A DNA stretch of 64,000 nucleotides from Kitasatospora cineracea (GCF_003751605.1 NZ_RJVJ01000002.1:744001-808000); one strand, 5' to 3'. Shown: positions 37,992 to 46,334, counted from the first letter of the stretch. Notes: generated by a model not told the origin, from the sequence alone. Numbers and translations: made by a program.

Positions 37992-38402
37992 TCATTCGGC
38001 GGGGAGTCGGTAGTCGAACCGGATGCGGTGGGTGCCGTCCTCGTCGACCGTGATGGCGCCGGTCCCGGTGATGCCCGTCAGGCCGGCGGTGCCGCTGCCG
38101 GGGACGACGACGAAGTACTCGCCGTCGCGGCCGGTGCCCAGGGTGGTGGCGGAGTGCGCGAAGTTGAAGGTGCCCTCGGCGCCGTGCAGGGTGCCGGCGA
38201 AGGACTCCATGGCGAGGTAGGTGCCCACGCCGGCGGCCTGGTCGTAGGCGGCGGTGAACAGGGTGTCGGCCCGGCCCTCCACCTCGCCGTGGAACTCCTT
38301 GCGCATGGTGGCGACGCCGACCCCCGCGGCGGTCCGGATCCCGCTCTCCGGGACGGGCGCGGGGGTGAACTCGTGGACGGTGAAGGTTCCCGATGCTCGC
38401 AT
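37992..38402 (-). CDS. DUF3224 family protein
   Basis: A 136-residue beta-barrel-like protein (MRASGTFTVHEFTPAPVPES, KEFHGEVEGRADTLFTAAYD, GTYLAMESFAGTLHGAEGTF, GITGTGAITVDEDGTHRIRF). The pattern of short strands and the closing GTGxxxVDxDGTHRI matches DUF3224 (allene-oxide-cyclase-barrel-like) proteins of unknown function. The ATG at 38402 begins the homologous part; upstream in-frame sequence is non-coding shadow. Confidence 0.85.
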   Translation of the reverse strand: MRASGTFTVHEFTPAPVPESGIRTAAGVGVATMRKEFHGEVEGRADTLFTAAYDQAAGVGTYLAMESFAGTLHGAEGTFNFAHSATTLGTGRDGEYFVVVPGSGTAGLTGITGTGAITVDEDGTHRIRFDYRLPAE

Positions 38403-38461
38403 GGGCGCGATGGTAGGCGGCCGCACCGACAACCCGGCGCGGGCCGGGAGGTGACGCGGGG

Positions 38462-39127
38462 TCAGGGCGTGCGGTCGAGGACCCAGGCCGGGTAGCCGCC
38501 GGTGGGGGCGGCGGCCGGGGCGGCGCGCCGACGGCGGCGGGCCAGCAGGGCGAGCAGCAGGGAGACCGGGAGGAAGGGCAGGCCGGCCAGGAAGAGGGCG
38601 CCGACCGTCACCAGCGCGGCGGAGCCCCGGCTGTCGCGGCCGGACACGGTGCCGAGCGGGACGCTGTCCCACTGCCGGGAGTCGACGGAGTTGGCGCGGT
38701 GGTCGCCCAGCACGAACATCCGGCCCGCCGGGACGGTGACGTCGAAGCAGCGGAAGCCGTTCGGGGTGCCGCCCCGGAGGTAGGGCTCGTCGAGCGGGGC
38801 ACCGTTCAACTGGACCGGCTGGTCGCCGCACTGGGAGACGTGGTCGCCGCCGAGGGCGATCACCCGCTTGAAGTGCGTCCGGTTCGGGTCGCCGGAATCG
38901 GTGGCGTACGAGAACACCACGGCGTCGCCGCGCCGGACGTCCTGCGGGGCGACCGCGAAGGTGGTGATCCGCTGGCCGGGGCGGTAGGTCGGGGACATGT
39001 CGCCGGCGCCCAGGGTGTACACGTGCGGCTTGAGGTACAGCGCGAGGCCGACCCCGGCGGCCGGGAGCAGCAGCCCCAGGACCAGGGTCACCAGCGCGGC
39101 CTTGCCGAGCCCGCTCCACCGTTGCAT
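38462..39127 (-). CDS. Type I signal peptidase homologue with Asp in place of the Ser nucleophile
   Basis: A 221-residue S26-family protein with an N-terminal membrane helix (9-32) and a C-terminal one (about 178-200). Box D with the general-base Lys87 (THFKRVIALGGD) and box E (GDHRANSVDSR) are intact. Box B reads G-D-M-S-P-T-Y where family members have G-S-M-x-P-T, so residue 43, the nucleophile position, is Asp, and a Ser sits two places later. It could be inactive, use Ser45, or process atypically. The ATG at 39127 is chosen from the start of homology. It is not next to other secretion genes. Confidence 0.85.
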   Translation of the reverse strand: MQRWSGLGKAALVTLVLGLLLPAAGVGLALYLKPHVYTLGAGDMSPTYRPGQRITTFAVAPQDVRRGDAVVFSYATDSGDPNRTHFKRVIALGGDHVSQCGDQPVQLNGAPLDEPYLRGGTPNGFRCFDVTVPAGRMFVLGDHRANSVDSRQWDSVPLGTVSGRDSRGSAALVTVGALFLAGLPFLPVSLLLALLARRRRRAAPAAAPTGGYPAWVLDRTP

Positions 39128-39288
39128 GCCGTCCTGCCTCCGTCGCCCGTCCGCCCGTCCACCCGTCCACCCGTCCACCCGTCCGCGCCCCGCGGCCGCG
39201 GCGTTCGCGCGGGGTGGAGCGGAGCAGACCGGGAGTGTAGCGGGCGGCTCGAACGTCTGTCGGTCCCGGTCGGGCCGGACTGCTGCCG

Positions 39289-40512
39289 CTACCGGTCGAG
39301 GTCGTCCGGTTCGAGGTCGTCCGGCTGCGGGGCGGGCGGCTTGGGGTCGGCCACCCAGCCGGCGGCCAGGACCAGGCGGGAGGTGCGGTGGACGGCGAGG
39401 AAGGCGAACGGGCGGTCGAAGGTGGCGGTGATCCGGCGGACCGCGTACGGGGGCCGGGTCGCGGCGGCACCGACGGCGAGGCCGAACGCGGTGACGGCGG
39501 CGGCCCGGAAACCGCGCGGGCCGAAGACGGCGGTGGCGGACTGCCGGGCGGCGGTGACGGCGAGCGGGTCGGGGCTGATGCCGGGGAAGTGGCCGGTGCC
39601 GGTGTCGGTGGCGGTGCGCAGGCCGAACAGGTCGGGGCGGTGGAGCAGGTCGTGGTCGTCCGCCAGGTCGAACTCGACCGTCCGGGCCAGGAGTAGGGGC
39701 TCGCGGGTGTAGCTGCGCACCCAGCCGGCCTCCAGGCCGGGGCCGGGCGCGCCGTCGGGGAGGGCGGTGCCGGGGCGCAGCCGGGCGGGGTGTTCGGCGG
39801 TGCGGACGGCGGCGGCGAGCACCGCCCCGGGGGCGGCGTCCTCGGGGCCCAGGCAGAGGTGGACGTCGACGCCCTGCAGGCCGAGCACCTTGAGCACGGT
39901 GAGCGGACCGGCCGCGGTGTCGGCGACGCCGACCCGGTCGAGCAGGCCGGTGACGCGGTACAGGCCGGCGACGGTGCGGCCCCGCCAGGCGCCGGCCTCG
40001 GGCCGCTCGTCGTAGGACTGGAAGCGGCGGATCCAGTCGGTGCGGACGGTGAGCGCACCGGCCAGCACGAGTTCGGTGTCCGGGGTGGTCCCGACGGGCA
40101 TCCGGGGGATCTGCCCGGCCGTCCGGTCGGCGGCCCAGGCGTCGAGCGCGGCCCGGTCCGCGTCCGGGTCGCCGGTGATCCGGCCGAGGCTGTACGGGGG
40201 CAGGGCGGCGGTCCAGGCCGGTTCGAGCGGGAGCCGGTCCCTGGTCCAGACGCCGAGGGCCGAGCTGACGCCGGGCGTGCGGTCGAGGGCGGCGAGCAGT
40301 TCGCGTCCGGCGCCGGCGGCCTCTCCGGTCGGGACGCCGAGGGCGTCGGCGAGTTCGCGGGCGGCGGGGCCGGCCGATCCGGCGGCGAGCAGGGCGAGCG
40401 GGGCCCAGGCGCCGGGGCCGCTGAAGGCGGCGTTCCGCCCGGCGGCCGGGGCCTGCCGCGCCCAGCGGGCGGTCAGGTCGTTGACGGCTCGGACGGTGCG
40501 GTACATCGGCAC
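39289..40512 (-). CDS. Serpin-like protein
   Basis: A 407-residue protein with divergent serpin features. The N-terminal hB-like segment is FSGPGAWAPLALLAAGSAGP-AARELADALGV, the mid-barrel LVLAGALTVRTDWIRRF recalls LVLANAxxFKGxW, and the C-terminal FDRPFAFLAVHRTSRLVLAA matches the conserved FxxDRPFxFxIxxxxxxxxLFxG closing strand. There is no signal peptide. The hinge/reactive-loop region is poorly conserved (Ala-rich FRAAAVTAFGLAVGAAATRP), so inhibitory function is uncertain. The start is GTG 40512 with GGGGGAG upstream; ATG 40506 is possible. Confidence 0.75.
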   Translation of the reverse strand: MPMYRTVRAVNDLTARWARQAPAAGRNAAFSGPGAWAPLALLAAGSAGPAARELADALGVPTGEAAGAGRELLAALDRTPGVSSALGVWTRDRLPLEPAWTAALPPYSLGRITGDPDADRAALDAWAADRTAGQIPRMPVGTTPDTELVLAGALTVRTDWIRRFQSYDERPEAGAWRGRTVAGLYRVTGLLDRVGVADTAAGPLTVLKVLGLQGVDVHLCLGPEDAAPGAVLAAAVRTAEHPARLRPGTALPDGAPGPGLEAGWVRSYTREPLLLARTVEFDLADDHDLLHRPDLFGLRTATDTGTGHFPGISPDPLAVTAARQSATAVFGPRGFRAAAVTAFGLAVGAAATRPPYAVRRITATFDRPFAFLAVHRTSRLVLAAGWVADPKPPAPQPDDLEPDDLDR

Positions 40513-40592
40513 GGCGCGGTTCTCCCCCGGGGTCGGTCCCGGGCCGGATCGTAGGGGTTCGGCGCGGGCGGGGGCGAGTGGTTAACGAGCGG

Positions 40593-41039
40593 TCAGGCGG
40601 TGCCGGGGGCGTCGGCGGAGGTCTCGGCGGGGGTGGCTTCGGGGGCGTCGGCGGTCTCGGCGTCGAGCCAGGCGAGGTAGTCGGGGGCTCCGGTGGTGAC
40701 CGGGACGGCGATCGCCTCGGGGGTGTCGTAGCCGTGCAGTTCGCCGATCCGGGCGACGAGGCGGTCGGCGAGGGCGGCCCGGGTCTTGAGGTCGACGCGC
40801 CACTCGGGGGCGTCCTGGACCTCGCCGCCCCACCAGTACACCGAGCGGATGGGGTGGACCTGCGCACAGGCGGCGAGGCGTTCGCGGACCAGGGCGGTGG
40901 CGAGGGCGCGGGCGGCGGCCTCGTCCTCGTGGGTGGTCGTCACCACCACGTGCTGGTGCGGGTGTTCGGTCGGACGGTCGTGCGGACCGCCGTCCGGACG
41001 GTCGTGCGGACGGTCGTGCGGGTGCTGCGGCTCGGTCAT
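40593..41039 (-). CDS. cutA: CutA divalent-cation tolerance protein with His-rich N-terminal extension
   Basis: A 148-residue protein. The CutA fold spans residues 31-125 (VVVTTTHEDEAAARALATAL, RLAACAQVHPIRSVYWWGGE, EWRVDLKTRAAL, YDTPEAIAVPV). Before it lies a 30-residue His/Asp/Pro extension (PHDRPHDRP, GPHDRPTEHPHQH) not found in E. coli CutA. An acidic Ala/Glu tail follows. CutA forms trimers and is linked to copper tolerance, though its real function is unsettled. The His-rich arm may bind metal. Confidence 0.92.
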   Translation of the reverse strand: MTEPQHPHDRPHDRPDGGPHDRPTEHPHQHVVVTTTHEDEAAARALATALVRERLAACAQVHPIRSVYWWGGEVQDAPEWRVDLKTRAALADRLVARIGELHGYDTPEAIAVPVTTGAPDYLAWLDAETADAPEATPAETSADAPGTA

Positions 41040-41339
41040 GGGCCGAGCGTACGGGGGGCGGGAGCGGCGGGAGCGGCGGGAGGGAAGACGGGGCGGGGGG
41101 CGGGGTTCCGGCGGGATCCGGTGGATCGGGAGGGAAGACGGGGCGGGGACGGGATCCGGTGGGGCGCCATGACGGCCCGGGCACCCCGCGCTCGGGCCGT
41201 CATGACGCTCGGCAGGCGCGGCCCCGGTCTCCCGGTTTTCCCCTCCCGGGGAGTGGGGCCGTGCCGCCGCTTCGGGTGGCTGACGCCGCTGACCGCCCGC
41301 GTGGGGGTGGGGTCGGTCAGCGACGGGACCGGGGGCCGG
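41040..41339. other. Intergenic region with two hairpins and duplicated G-rich blocks
   Basis: No gene. CGCTGACCG (41287-41295) pairs with CGGTCAGCG (41314-41322), 18 bases after the dioxygenase stop. CATGACGGCCCG (41168-41179) pairs perfectly with CGGGCCGTCATG (41193-41204). Both act as terminator candidates for the dioxygenase gene. A 20-bp G-rich block at 41078-41097 is repeated exactly at 41128-41147, and GGGATCCGGTGG occurs twice (41113 and 41150). Confidence 0.65.
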
Positions 41340-42218
41340 TCAGCGGCGCTGCCAGAGGGCCGGGACGTTCGGCGGCTCCCAGCCGGCGTACGCGATGTGG
41401 CCCTGGATGCAGACGTAGCTGACGCCGTTGTAGGTGACGACGTCACCGGCCTTGTAGCTGGCGCCGACCGTCCAGGTGGTGGAGCCGCCGCCCGTGTTGC
41501 TCGGGCTGGGGCTCGGCGAGCCCGGGTTGGAGCTGCTGGGGCTGGGGCTGGGCGAGCCGGTGCCGTTGACGTTGAGCACGAAGTCGAAGCTGGCTTCGCT
41601 GCCGTTGCCGACCTGGCGGACCGTCATCAGCAGGGCCGGGTCGTAGATGGTGTCGGTGGCGTTGCGCGGCTCGTTCGGGAAGTACAGCTGGGTGGTGAGG
41701 ATCGGCTGGTTGGGCGCCTGCACCTTGACGTGGATGTGCCGGGTGCGGCCCGGGTAGAGGCCCGGGATGATCGTGGTCAGCGAGTACGCGCCGTTGGCGG
41801 CGCTGAACTGGTGGCCGCGGAAGGTGTAGCCGGAGTTGTCGTAGTTGCCGTTGGTGTCGGCCTGCCAGAAGTCCAGCAGGGCACCGGAGATCGGTACGCA
41901 GTTCCGGCCGAAGACGTAGCCGCTGACGGTCAGCGGGGTGCCCTGGGTGCCCGGGGTGACCAGGTTGGTGCGCAGCGGGGAGCCCGGCTTGAAGTACGGG
42001 CCCTCGATCTGCTCGCCGGTGACGTGCCCGTCGCTGCACTGGGGGGTGAGCGGGGCCGGGACGTCGGCGGCGACCGCGTCGCGGGCCAGCGCGACTCCGC
42101 TGCCGATCAGGACCGGCGCGGCGCCGGCCAGGGCGGCGGCCTTGAGCAGGCCCTTGCGGCTGATCTTGCGATCGGCCAGGTCGCCCAGGCCGTCCAGCGG
42201 GTTGTGGGGGGTGGACAT
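41340..42218 (-). CDS. Secreted intradiol ring-cleavage dioxygenase with C-terminal CBM5/12
   Basis: A 292-residue exported enzyme. A twin-arginine-like leader (DRKISRKGLLKAAALAGAA) is followed by an intradiol dioxygenase domain (about 60-220). The Fe(III) ligands are Tyr in EGPYFK, Tyr in GLYPGRTRHIH and the two His of RHIHVKV. A Ser/Pro linker follows (SPSPSPSSSNPGSPSPSPS), then a carbohydrate-binding module 5/12 (WTVGASYKAGDVVTYNGVSY ... WEPPNVPALW). This is the layout described for SACTE_2871 of Streptomyces sp. SirexAA-E, which cleaves catechols from lignin. The start is ATG 42218 with GGAGAG upstream. Confidence 0.92.
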   Translation of the reverse strand: MSTPHNPLDGLGDLADRKISRKGLLKAAALAGAAPVLIGSGVALARDAVAADVPAPLTPQCSDGHVTGEQIEGPYFKPGSPLRTNLVTPGTQGTPLTVSGYVFGRNCVPISGALLDFWQADTNGNYDNSGYTFRGHQFSAANGAYSLTTIIPGLYPGRTRHIHVKVQAPNQPILTTQLYFPNEPRNATDTIYDPALLMTVRQVGNGSEASFDFVLNVNGTGSPSPSPSSSNPGSPSPSPSNTGGGSTTWTVGASYKAGDVVTYNGVSYVCIQGHIAYAGWEPPNVPALWQRR

Positions 42219-42560
42219 GGCTCTCCGTTCGACTGCTTCGTGGGTCGCCGCACGCCCGGATTCCGTTGGATGGGACATGACACCTGGAGAGGTCGGGTCT
42301 CCCGACACGGCGGCGCGGTGGGGTGCCTCAGACGCTAGGCCCTGCCCGCCCGGGCCGTCGATGGACGGGGGCGGCGGGACGTGGTGCATTCCTCAGGCTC
42401 CGCCACGCGGTGTTCGACGGAGCGTCAGCAGGGCTTCGCGCGCAGCTCGCCGGGCGTGTACCCGCGGGGCCGTGCCGGGGCCGCGGTGAGGGGTGCCGGG
42501 GCCGCGATGGGGGTGCCGGGGCTGCGGCGGGCGGTGGGCGGCGGGCGGCGGGCGGCGGGG

Positions 42561-43421
42561 TCAGCTCGCCTTCTCGCGGAACTCGCCCGGGGTGCGGCCC
42601 ACTTCGCGGCGGAAGAAGCGGCAGAAGTAGGCCGGGTCGGAGAAGCCGGCCGCCGCCGATACCTGACGGATCGTCATGTCCGTGGTGGTGAGGAGGCGTT
42701 TGGCCTCCAGGGTCTGCTGCTCGCGGACCAGCCGGGCCGGGGTGCGGCCGGTGGCCTCCTTCACCACCTCGTGCAAGTAGCCTGCGGAGACGCCGAGTTC
42801 GCGGGCCAGCGCGAGGACCGAGCGGTCGGTGCGGTCGGCGTCGGTGATCATCCGGACGAACCGGTCGGCCAGCGGGTGGCCCGCCGTCCGGGGGGCGGCC
42901 GGGGCGCCGCGGCCGCGCGCCACCCGCAGCGCGCGCACCAGCAGGACGTGCAGCAGCGCCTGCAGCACGCCCAGCGCACCGTCCAGGCCGCCCTCGTGCT
43001 CGGCCACCAACTCCCGCAGCATTCCGGTGAGTTCGCGGTGCTCGCGGCGGTCCGGTCGGAGTGCCGGGCCGGTGGCCAGCGAGCGCAGCAGGGCCAGGTC
43101 CTCCGGGTGCCGGTGCAGGAAGTCCTCGTTGAACAGCAGCACCCAGCCGTCCAGCCGGCCCGCCCCGCGCCAGCGGTGCACCTGGCCGGGCAGCACCGCG
43201 TACAGCGTGGGCGGCTGGATCCGGTGCTCGGCCAGGTCGATGACGTGGGTGCCGCTGCCCGCCGTGACGTAGGCCAGCTCGTAGAACGAGTGCCGGTGCG
43301 GGAAGTCCGCCCGGGAGAGCGGCCCGATGCCGTCGAAGCTGCCCGCCGCGAATGGCAGCAGCCCCGGGTCGGGCACGTCCAGATCGTGCAGTTCCAGGCC
43401 GGTGGCCGGTCGGAGACTCAT
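42561..43421 (-). CDS. AraC-family transcriptional regulator
   Basis: A 286-residue regulator. The N-terminal cupin sensing domain is FPHRHSFYELAYVTAGSGTH, LYAVLPGQVHRWRGAGRLDG. The C-terminal pair of helix-turn-helix motifs is LALARELGVSAGYLHEVVKE and RQVSAAAGFSDPAYFCRFFR with the PGEFRE closing motif. The cupin type usually senses sugars or small organics. It is upstream of the intradiol dioxygenase in the same orientation, 340 bases away, so control of that gene is possible but not shown. G-rich tracts flank both ends. Confidence 0.92.
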   Translation of the reverse strand: MSLRPATGLELHDLDVPDPGLLPFAAGSFDGIGPLSRADFPHRHSFYELAYVTAGSGTHVIDLAEHRIQPPTLYAVLPGQVHRWRGAGRLDGWVLLFNEDFLHRHPEDLALLRSLATGPALRPDRREHRELTGMLRELVAEHEGGLDGALGVLQALLHVLLVRALRVARGRGAPAAPRTAGHPLADRFVRMITDADRTDRSVLALARELGVSAGYLHEVVKEATGRTPARLVREQQTLEAKRLLTTTDMTIRQVSAAAGFSDPAYFCRFFRREVGRTPGEFREKAS

Positions 43422-43670
43422 CGCGCCAGTGTGCGCAAACGGCCCCGGCTCCGTCCAGTGGTCCAGACCAAGTGGCACGTACCGGCAAGCGGCGGGGCGG
43501 GGGCGGGTGGTGGTGGGTGGCGGGAGAGCGGTGGGTGAGGGCGGGGAGGTGGGTGGAGGACGGGGGGTGGTGGGTGGTGGTGGCCGGTGCGGGACGGTAG
43601 GGGAAAGTCGACCATCGGGTCTCCACCTGGGCGTCATGACCGGGTTCGGCTGCCGTACTGGAATGGGGGT

Positions 43671-44978
43671 GTGATCGACCAATGCCTCCGGTCCGGCTAC
43701 CGGGTTCCGGAACGACGCCTGTGGTGGTGTGCGGGTTGGGTGGGCTGCGCCGGGTGGGCGGGGCTGTTCCCGCTGGTTTCGGGGCTCGGGCCGCACCGGG
43801 GCTGGGGGGCCGTAGCCGCGGTCGGGTACCTGCTGGCCGCGGGCGTGGCGCTGCTGCCGCGCGGGGTCGCTCGTGCGGGTGGGGTCGGGCTGTCCGCGTT
43901 GACGGCGTTCGGCGGGGCCGTGCTGGTACCGGGGGTGCTGCTGGTCGGGCGGGGCAGCGGGCAGAGTGAGGTGACGGTGCTGGCCCGGGCCGGGGACCTG
44001 CTGCTGGCGCACGGTTCGCCGTACCTGGCCGCGCCGGCGGGCCCCGCCGAGGTGACGCCCTACCTGCCCGGGATGGCCCTGTTCGGGCTGCCGCACGCGC
44101 TGTTCCGGGGCGGTGGCGGGCCGGTGGCCGATCCGCGGGTCTGGTGCGCGGTCGCGTTCCTGGCCGCCGGGTGGGCCGCGTGGCGGGCGCTGCCCGTGCG
44201 GGTCGGGGCGCGGCCGGTGGTGCGGTCGGCGGTGCGGGAGCGGGAGCGGGAGCGGGTGCTGGTCGGGGCGGGGTGGGGGGCCGGGCCGCTGCCGGGGACC
44301 GGGGCGGGGGCTGACGTGCCGTCGGGGACGGCGGACGCGGGGGCCGGGGTGGTGGCGCTGGTGGCGTCGCCGCCGGTGGCGCTGGCGTTGGCGGCCAGCG
44401 GGGTCGACCTGCCGCTGACCGGGCTGCTCTGCCTGGCCCTGGCGTTCGGCGCGGCCGGGCGGCCGACCGGGGCGGGGCTGGCGCTGGCCGCCGCGGGCGC
44501 GCTCAAGTGGACGGCCTGGCCCGCCGTCGCCGTGGTGGTGGCGCTGCTCGCGGCGACCGCCGGGCGGCGGGCGGCGCTGCGCTGCGCCGGGCTCGCGGCG
44601 GCCGGGACGGCGCTGCTGGTGCTGCCGTGGCTGCTTCGCGCGCCGGGGCCGATGCTGCGCCAGGTCTTCGCGTTCCCGCTCGGCCGGGGCCCGTGGCCCA
44701 CCCCGGCGGCCAGCCCGCTGCCGGGCCGACTGCTCGCGGACCTCGGCCCGGCCGGGTGGGGTGCGGCCGTCGGGCTGCTGCTGCTCGGCGGGGCGGTGGT
44801 GGGGCTCTCCCTGCTGCTCCGGCCGCCCCGCTGCGCGGTAGCGGCCGCCGACCGGCTGGCGGCCGGGCTGGCGCTGGCCTTCCTGCTCGCCCCCGCCGGG
44901 CGCTTCGGCTACCTGGCGCTGCCGCTGTTCCTGTCCGCCTTCGTCCGCCTCGCGGCCCGGCGGCACCCGCCCGCCTGA
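43671..44978 (+). CDS. Polytopic membrane glycosyltransferase, DUF2029/GT87-like
   Basis: A 435-residue protein with at least nine hydrophobic helices. The loop after the third helix contains the acidic/sugar-binding region VLARAGDLLLAHGSPYLAAP typical of GT-C-like DUF2029 proteins (mannosyltransferases that use polyprenyl-phosphate sugars). A later segment GALKWTAWPA resembles the conserved KxxP region. An unusual Arg-Glu run (RERERERV) lies near residue 185. The start is GTG 43671 after GGGGG. It precedes a GT4 glycosyltransferase by 165 bases, so both may build one membrane glycoconjugate, for example a phosphatidylinositol mannoside. Confidence 0.75.
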   Translation: MIDQCLRSGYRVPERRLWWCAGWVGCAGWAGLFPLVSGLGPHRGWGAVAAVGYLLAAGVALLPRGVARAGGVGLSALTAFGGAVLVPGVLLVGRGSGQSEVTVLARAGDLLLAHGSPYLAAPAGPAEVTPYLPGMALFGLPHALFRGGGGPVADPRVWCAVAFLAAGWAAWRALPVRVGARPVVRSAVRERERERVLVGAGWGAGPLPGTGAGADVPSGTADAGAGVVALVASPPVALALAASGVDLPLTGLLCLALAFGAAGRPTGAGLALAAAGALKWTAWPAVAVVVALLAATAGRRAALRCAGLAAAGTALLVLPWLLRAPGPMLRQVFAFPLGRGPWPTPAASPLPGRLLADLGPAGWGAAVGLLLLGGAVVGLSLLLRPPRCAVAAADRLAAGLALAFLLAPAGRFGYLALPLFLSAFVRLAARRHPPA

Positions 44979-45143
44979 GCCCCGCCCCCCGGTCCGCCCC
45001 TCCGGCCGGACCCTCTCGTCCGAGCCCTGGTCCGCGGTCCGGCCGCTCCCCCGTCGGGTGCGCGGCCGCGCTGCCGCCTGCCCGCAACACCCCTGCCCTG
45101 AAGGGAATTTACTGCTTTGTCGACTCTTGAAGAGGACGCCTCC

Positions 45144-46334
45144 GTGGGCACCACCCTGATCGTCACCAACGACTTCCCGCCCCGGCAGGGCGGCATCGAG
45201 ACCTTCGTGCACGCGATGGCCGTCCGGCTGGCCGGGCAGGGGGTGGTGGTGCTGACCTCGGCCGAGCCGGGGGCGGCGGCGTTCGACGCGGGGCTGCCGT
45301 TCCCGGTGGTGCGGGAGCCGGTGCGGATGCTGCTGCCGACGGCGCGGACGACCCGGCGGGCGGTGGAGCTGGCGGCCGAGCACGGGTGCGACCGGGTCTG
45401 GTTCGGGGCGGCGGCGCCGCTCGCGGCGATGGCCCCGGCGCTGGCCCCGGCGCTGCGGCGGGCCGGGAACGGAGCTGGGAACGGAGCTGGGAACGGAGCT
45501 GGGAACGGAGTTGGGGCGGGGCGGCTGGTGGCGACCACGCACGGGCACGAGGTGTGGTGGGCCCGGGCCCCGTTGGCGCGCCGGGTGCTGCGCCGGGTCG
45601 GTGCGTCCTGCGACACCGTCACGTACCTCGGCGAGTACACCCGGCGCCGGATCGCACCCGCGCTGGGGCCGGGGGCGGTACTGGAGCGGCTGGTGCCGGG
45701 GGTGGACCCGGCGGTGTTCCGGCCCTCGGCGGCGGACCGGCGGGCGGTGCGCGAACGGTACGGGCTGGGGCGGCGGCCGGTGGTGCTGTGCGTGGCCCGG
45801 CTGGTACCGCGCAAGGGGCAGGACGTGCTGATCCGGGCGCTGCCGCTGATCCGCCGTCACATACCGGACGCCGTGCTGCTGCTGGTGGGCGACGGACCGG
45901 ACGGGGCGCGGCTGCGGCGGCTGGCCCGGCGCTGCCCGCCGGACGCGGTGGTGTTCGCGGGCGGGCACGGGCACCCGGACACCGCCCGGTTCTACGCGGC
46001 GGCGGACGTCTTCGCCATGCCGTGCCGGACCCGGCGGGCGGGGCTGGAGGCGGAGGGCCTGGGCATCGTCTTCCTGGAGGCGTCGGCGAGCGGGCTGCCG
46101 GTGGTCGCCGGGCGTTCGGGCGGCGCGCCGGACGCGGTGCTGCCGGGCCGGACCGGGACGGTGGTCGACGGGCGGCAGGCCGGAGAGGTCGCCGAGGCGG
46201 TGCTGGAGTTCCTCCAGGACCCTTCCCGGGCCCGGGAGTTCGGGCGGGCCGGGCGGGAGTGGGTGACCCGGGAGTGGTCCTGGGACGCCTCGGCCCGGCG
46301 GCTGGCGGGGATGCTGGCGGGGCGGGACGGCTAG
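45144..46334 (+). CDS. GT4 glycosyltransferase (PimB-like) whose stop lies in an IS target site
   Basis: A 396-residue GT-B enzyme. The N-terminal fold is TLIVTNDFPPRQGGIETFVH, the hinge is VVLCVARLVPRKGQDVLIRA, and the catalytic donor-binding EX7E region is GLGIVFLEASASGLPVVAGR. The family includes PimB-type mannosyltransferases. Residues about 108-123 are four Gly-Asn-Gly-Ala repeats coded by a 12-bp tandem. The start is GTG 45144 with GAGG upstream; TTG 45117 is also in frame. The stop TAG is part of the CTAG at 46331-46334 where the IS chain begins. Confidence 0.88.
   Translation: MGTTLIVTNDFPPRQGGIETFVHAMAVRLAGQGVVVLTSAEPGAAAFDAGLPFPVVREPVRMLLPTARTTRRAVELAAEHGCDRVWFGAAAPLAAMAPALAPALRRAGNGAGNGAGNGAGNGVGAGRLVATTHGHEVWWARAPLARRVLRRVGASCDTVTYLGEYTRRRIAPALGPGAVLERLVPGVDPAVFRPSAADRRAVRERYGLGRRPVVLCVARLVPRKGQDVLIRALPLIRRHIPDAVLLLVGDGPDGARLRRLARRCPPDAVVFAGGHGHPDTARFYAAADVFAMPCRTRRAGLEAEGLGIVFLEASASGLPVVAGRSGGAPDAVLPGRTGTVVDGRQAGEVAEAVLEFLQDPSRAREFGRAGREWVTREWSWDASARRLAGMLAGRDG
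45465..45512. repeat. Four tandem copies of a 12-bp unit inside the GT4 gene
   Basis: GGGAACGGAGCT is repeated at 45465, 45477, 45489 and 45501 (last copy one base different). It encodes Gly-Asn-Gly-Ala units in a loop of the N-terminal domain. The frame is preserved, so copy number can change by slippage. Confidence 0.92.

Noticed and set aside
39128-39200. CRISPR-like short repeats (CACCCGTC units) upstream of the signal peptidase gene.
   Set aside because: They are three contiguous 8-bp tandem units without spacers, so a simple repeat.
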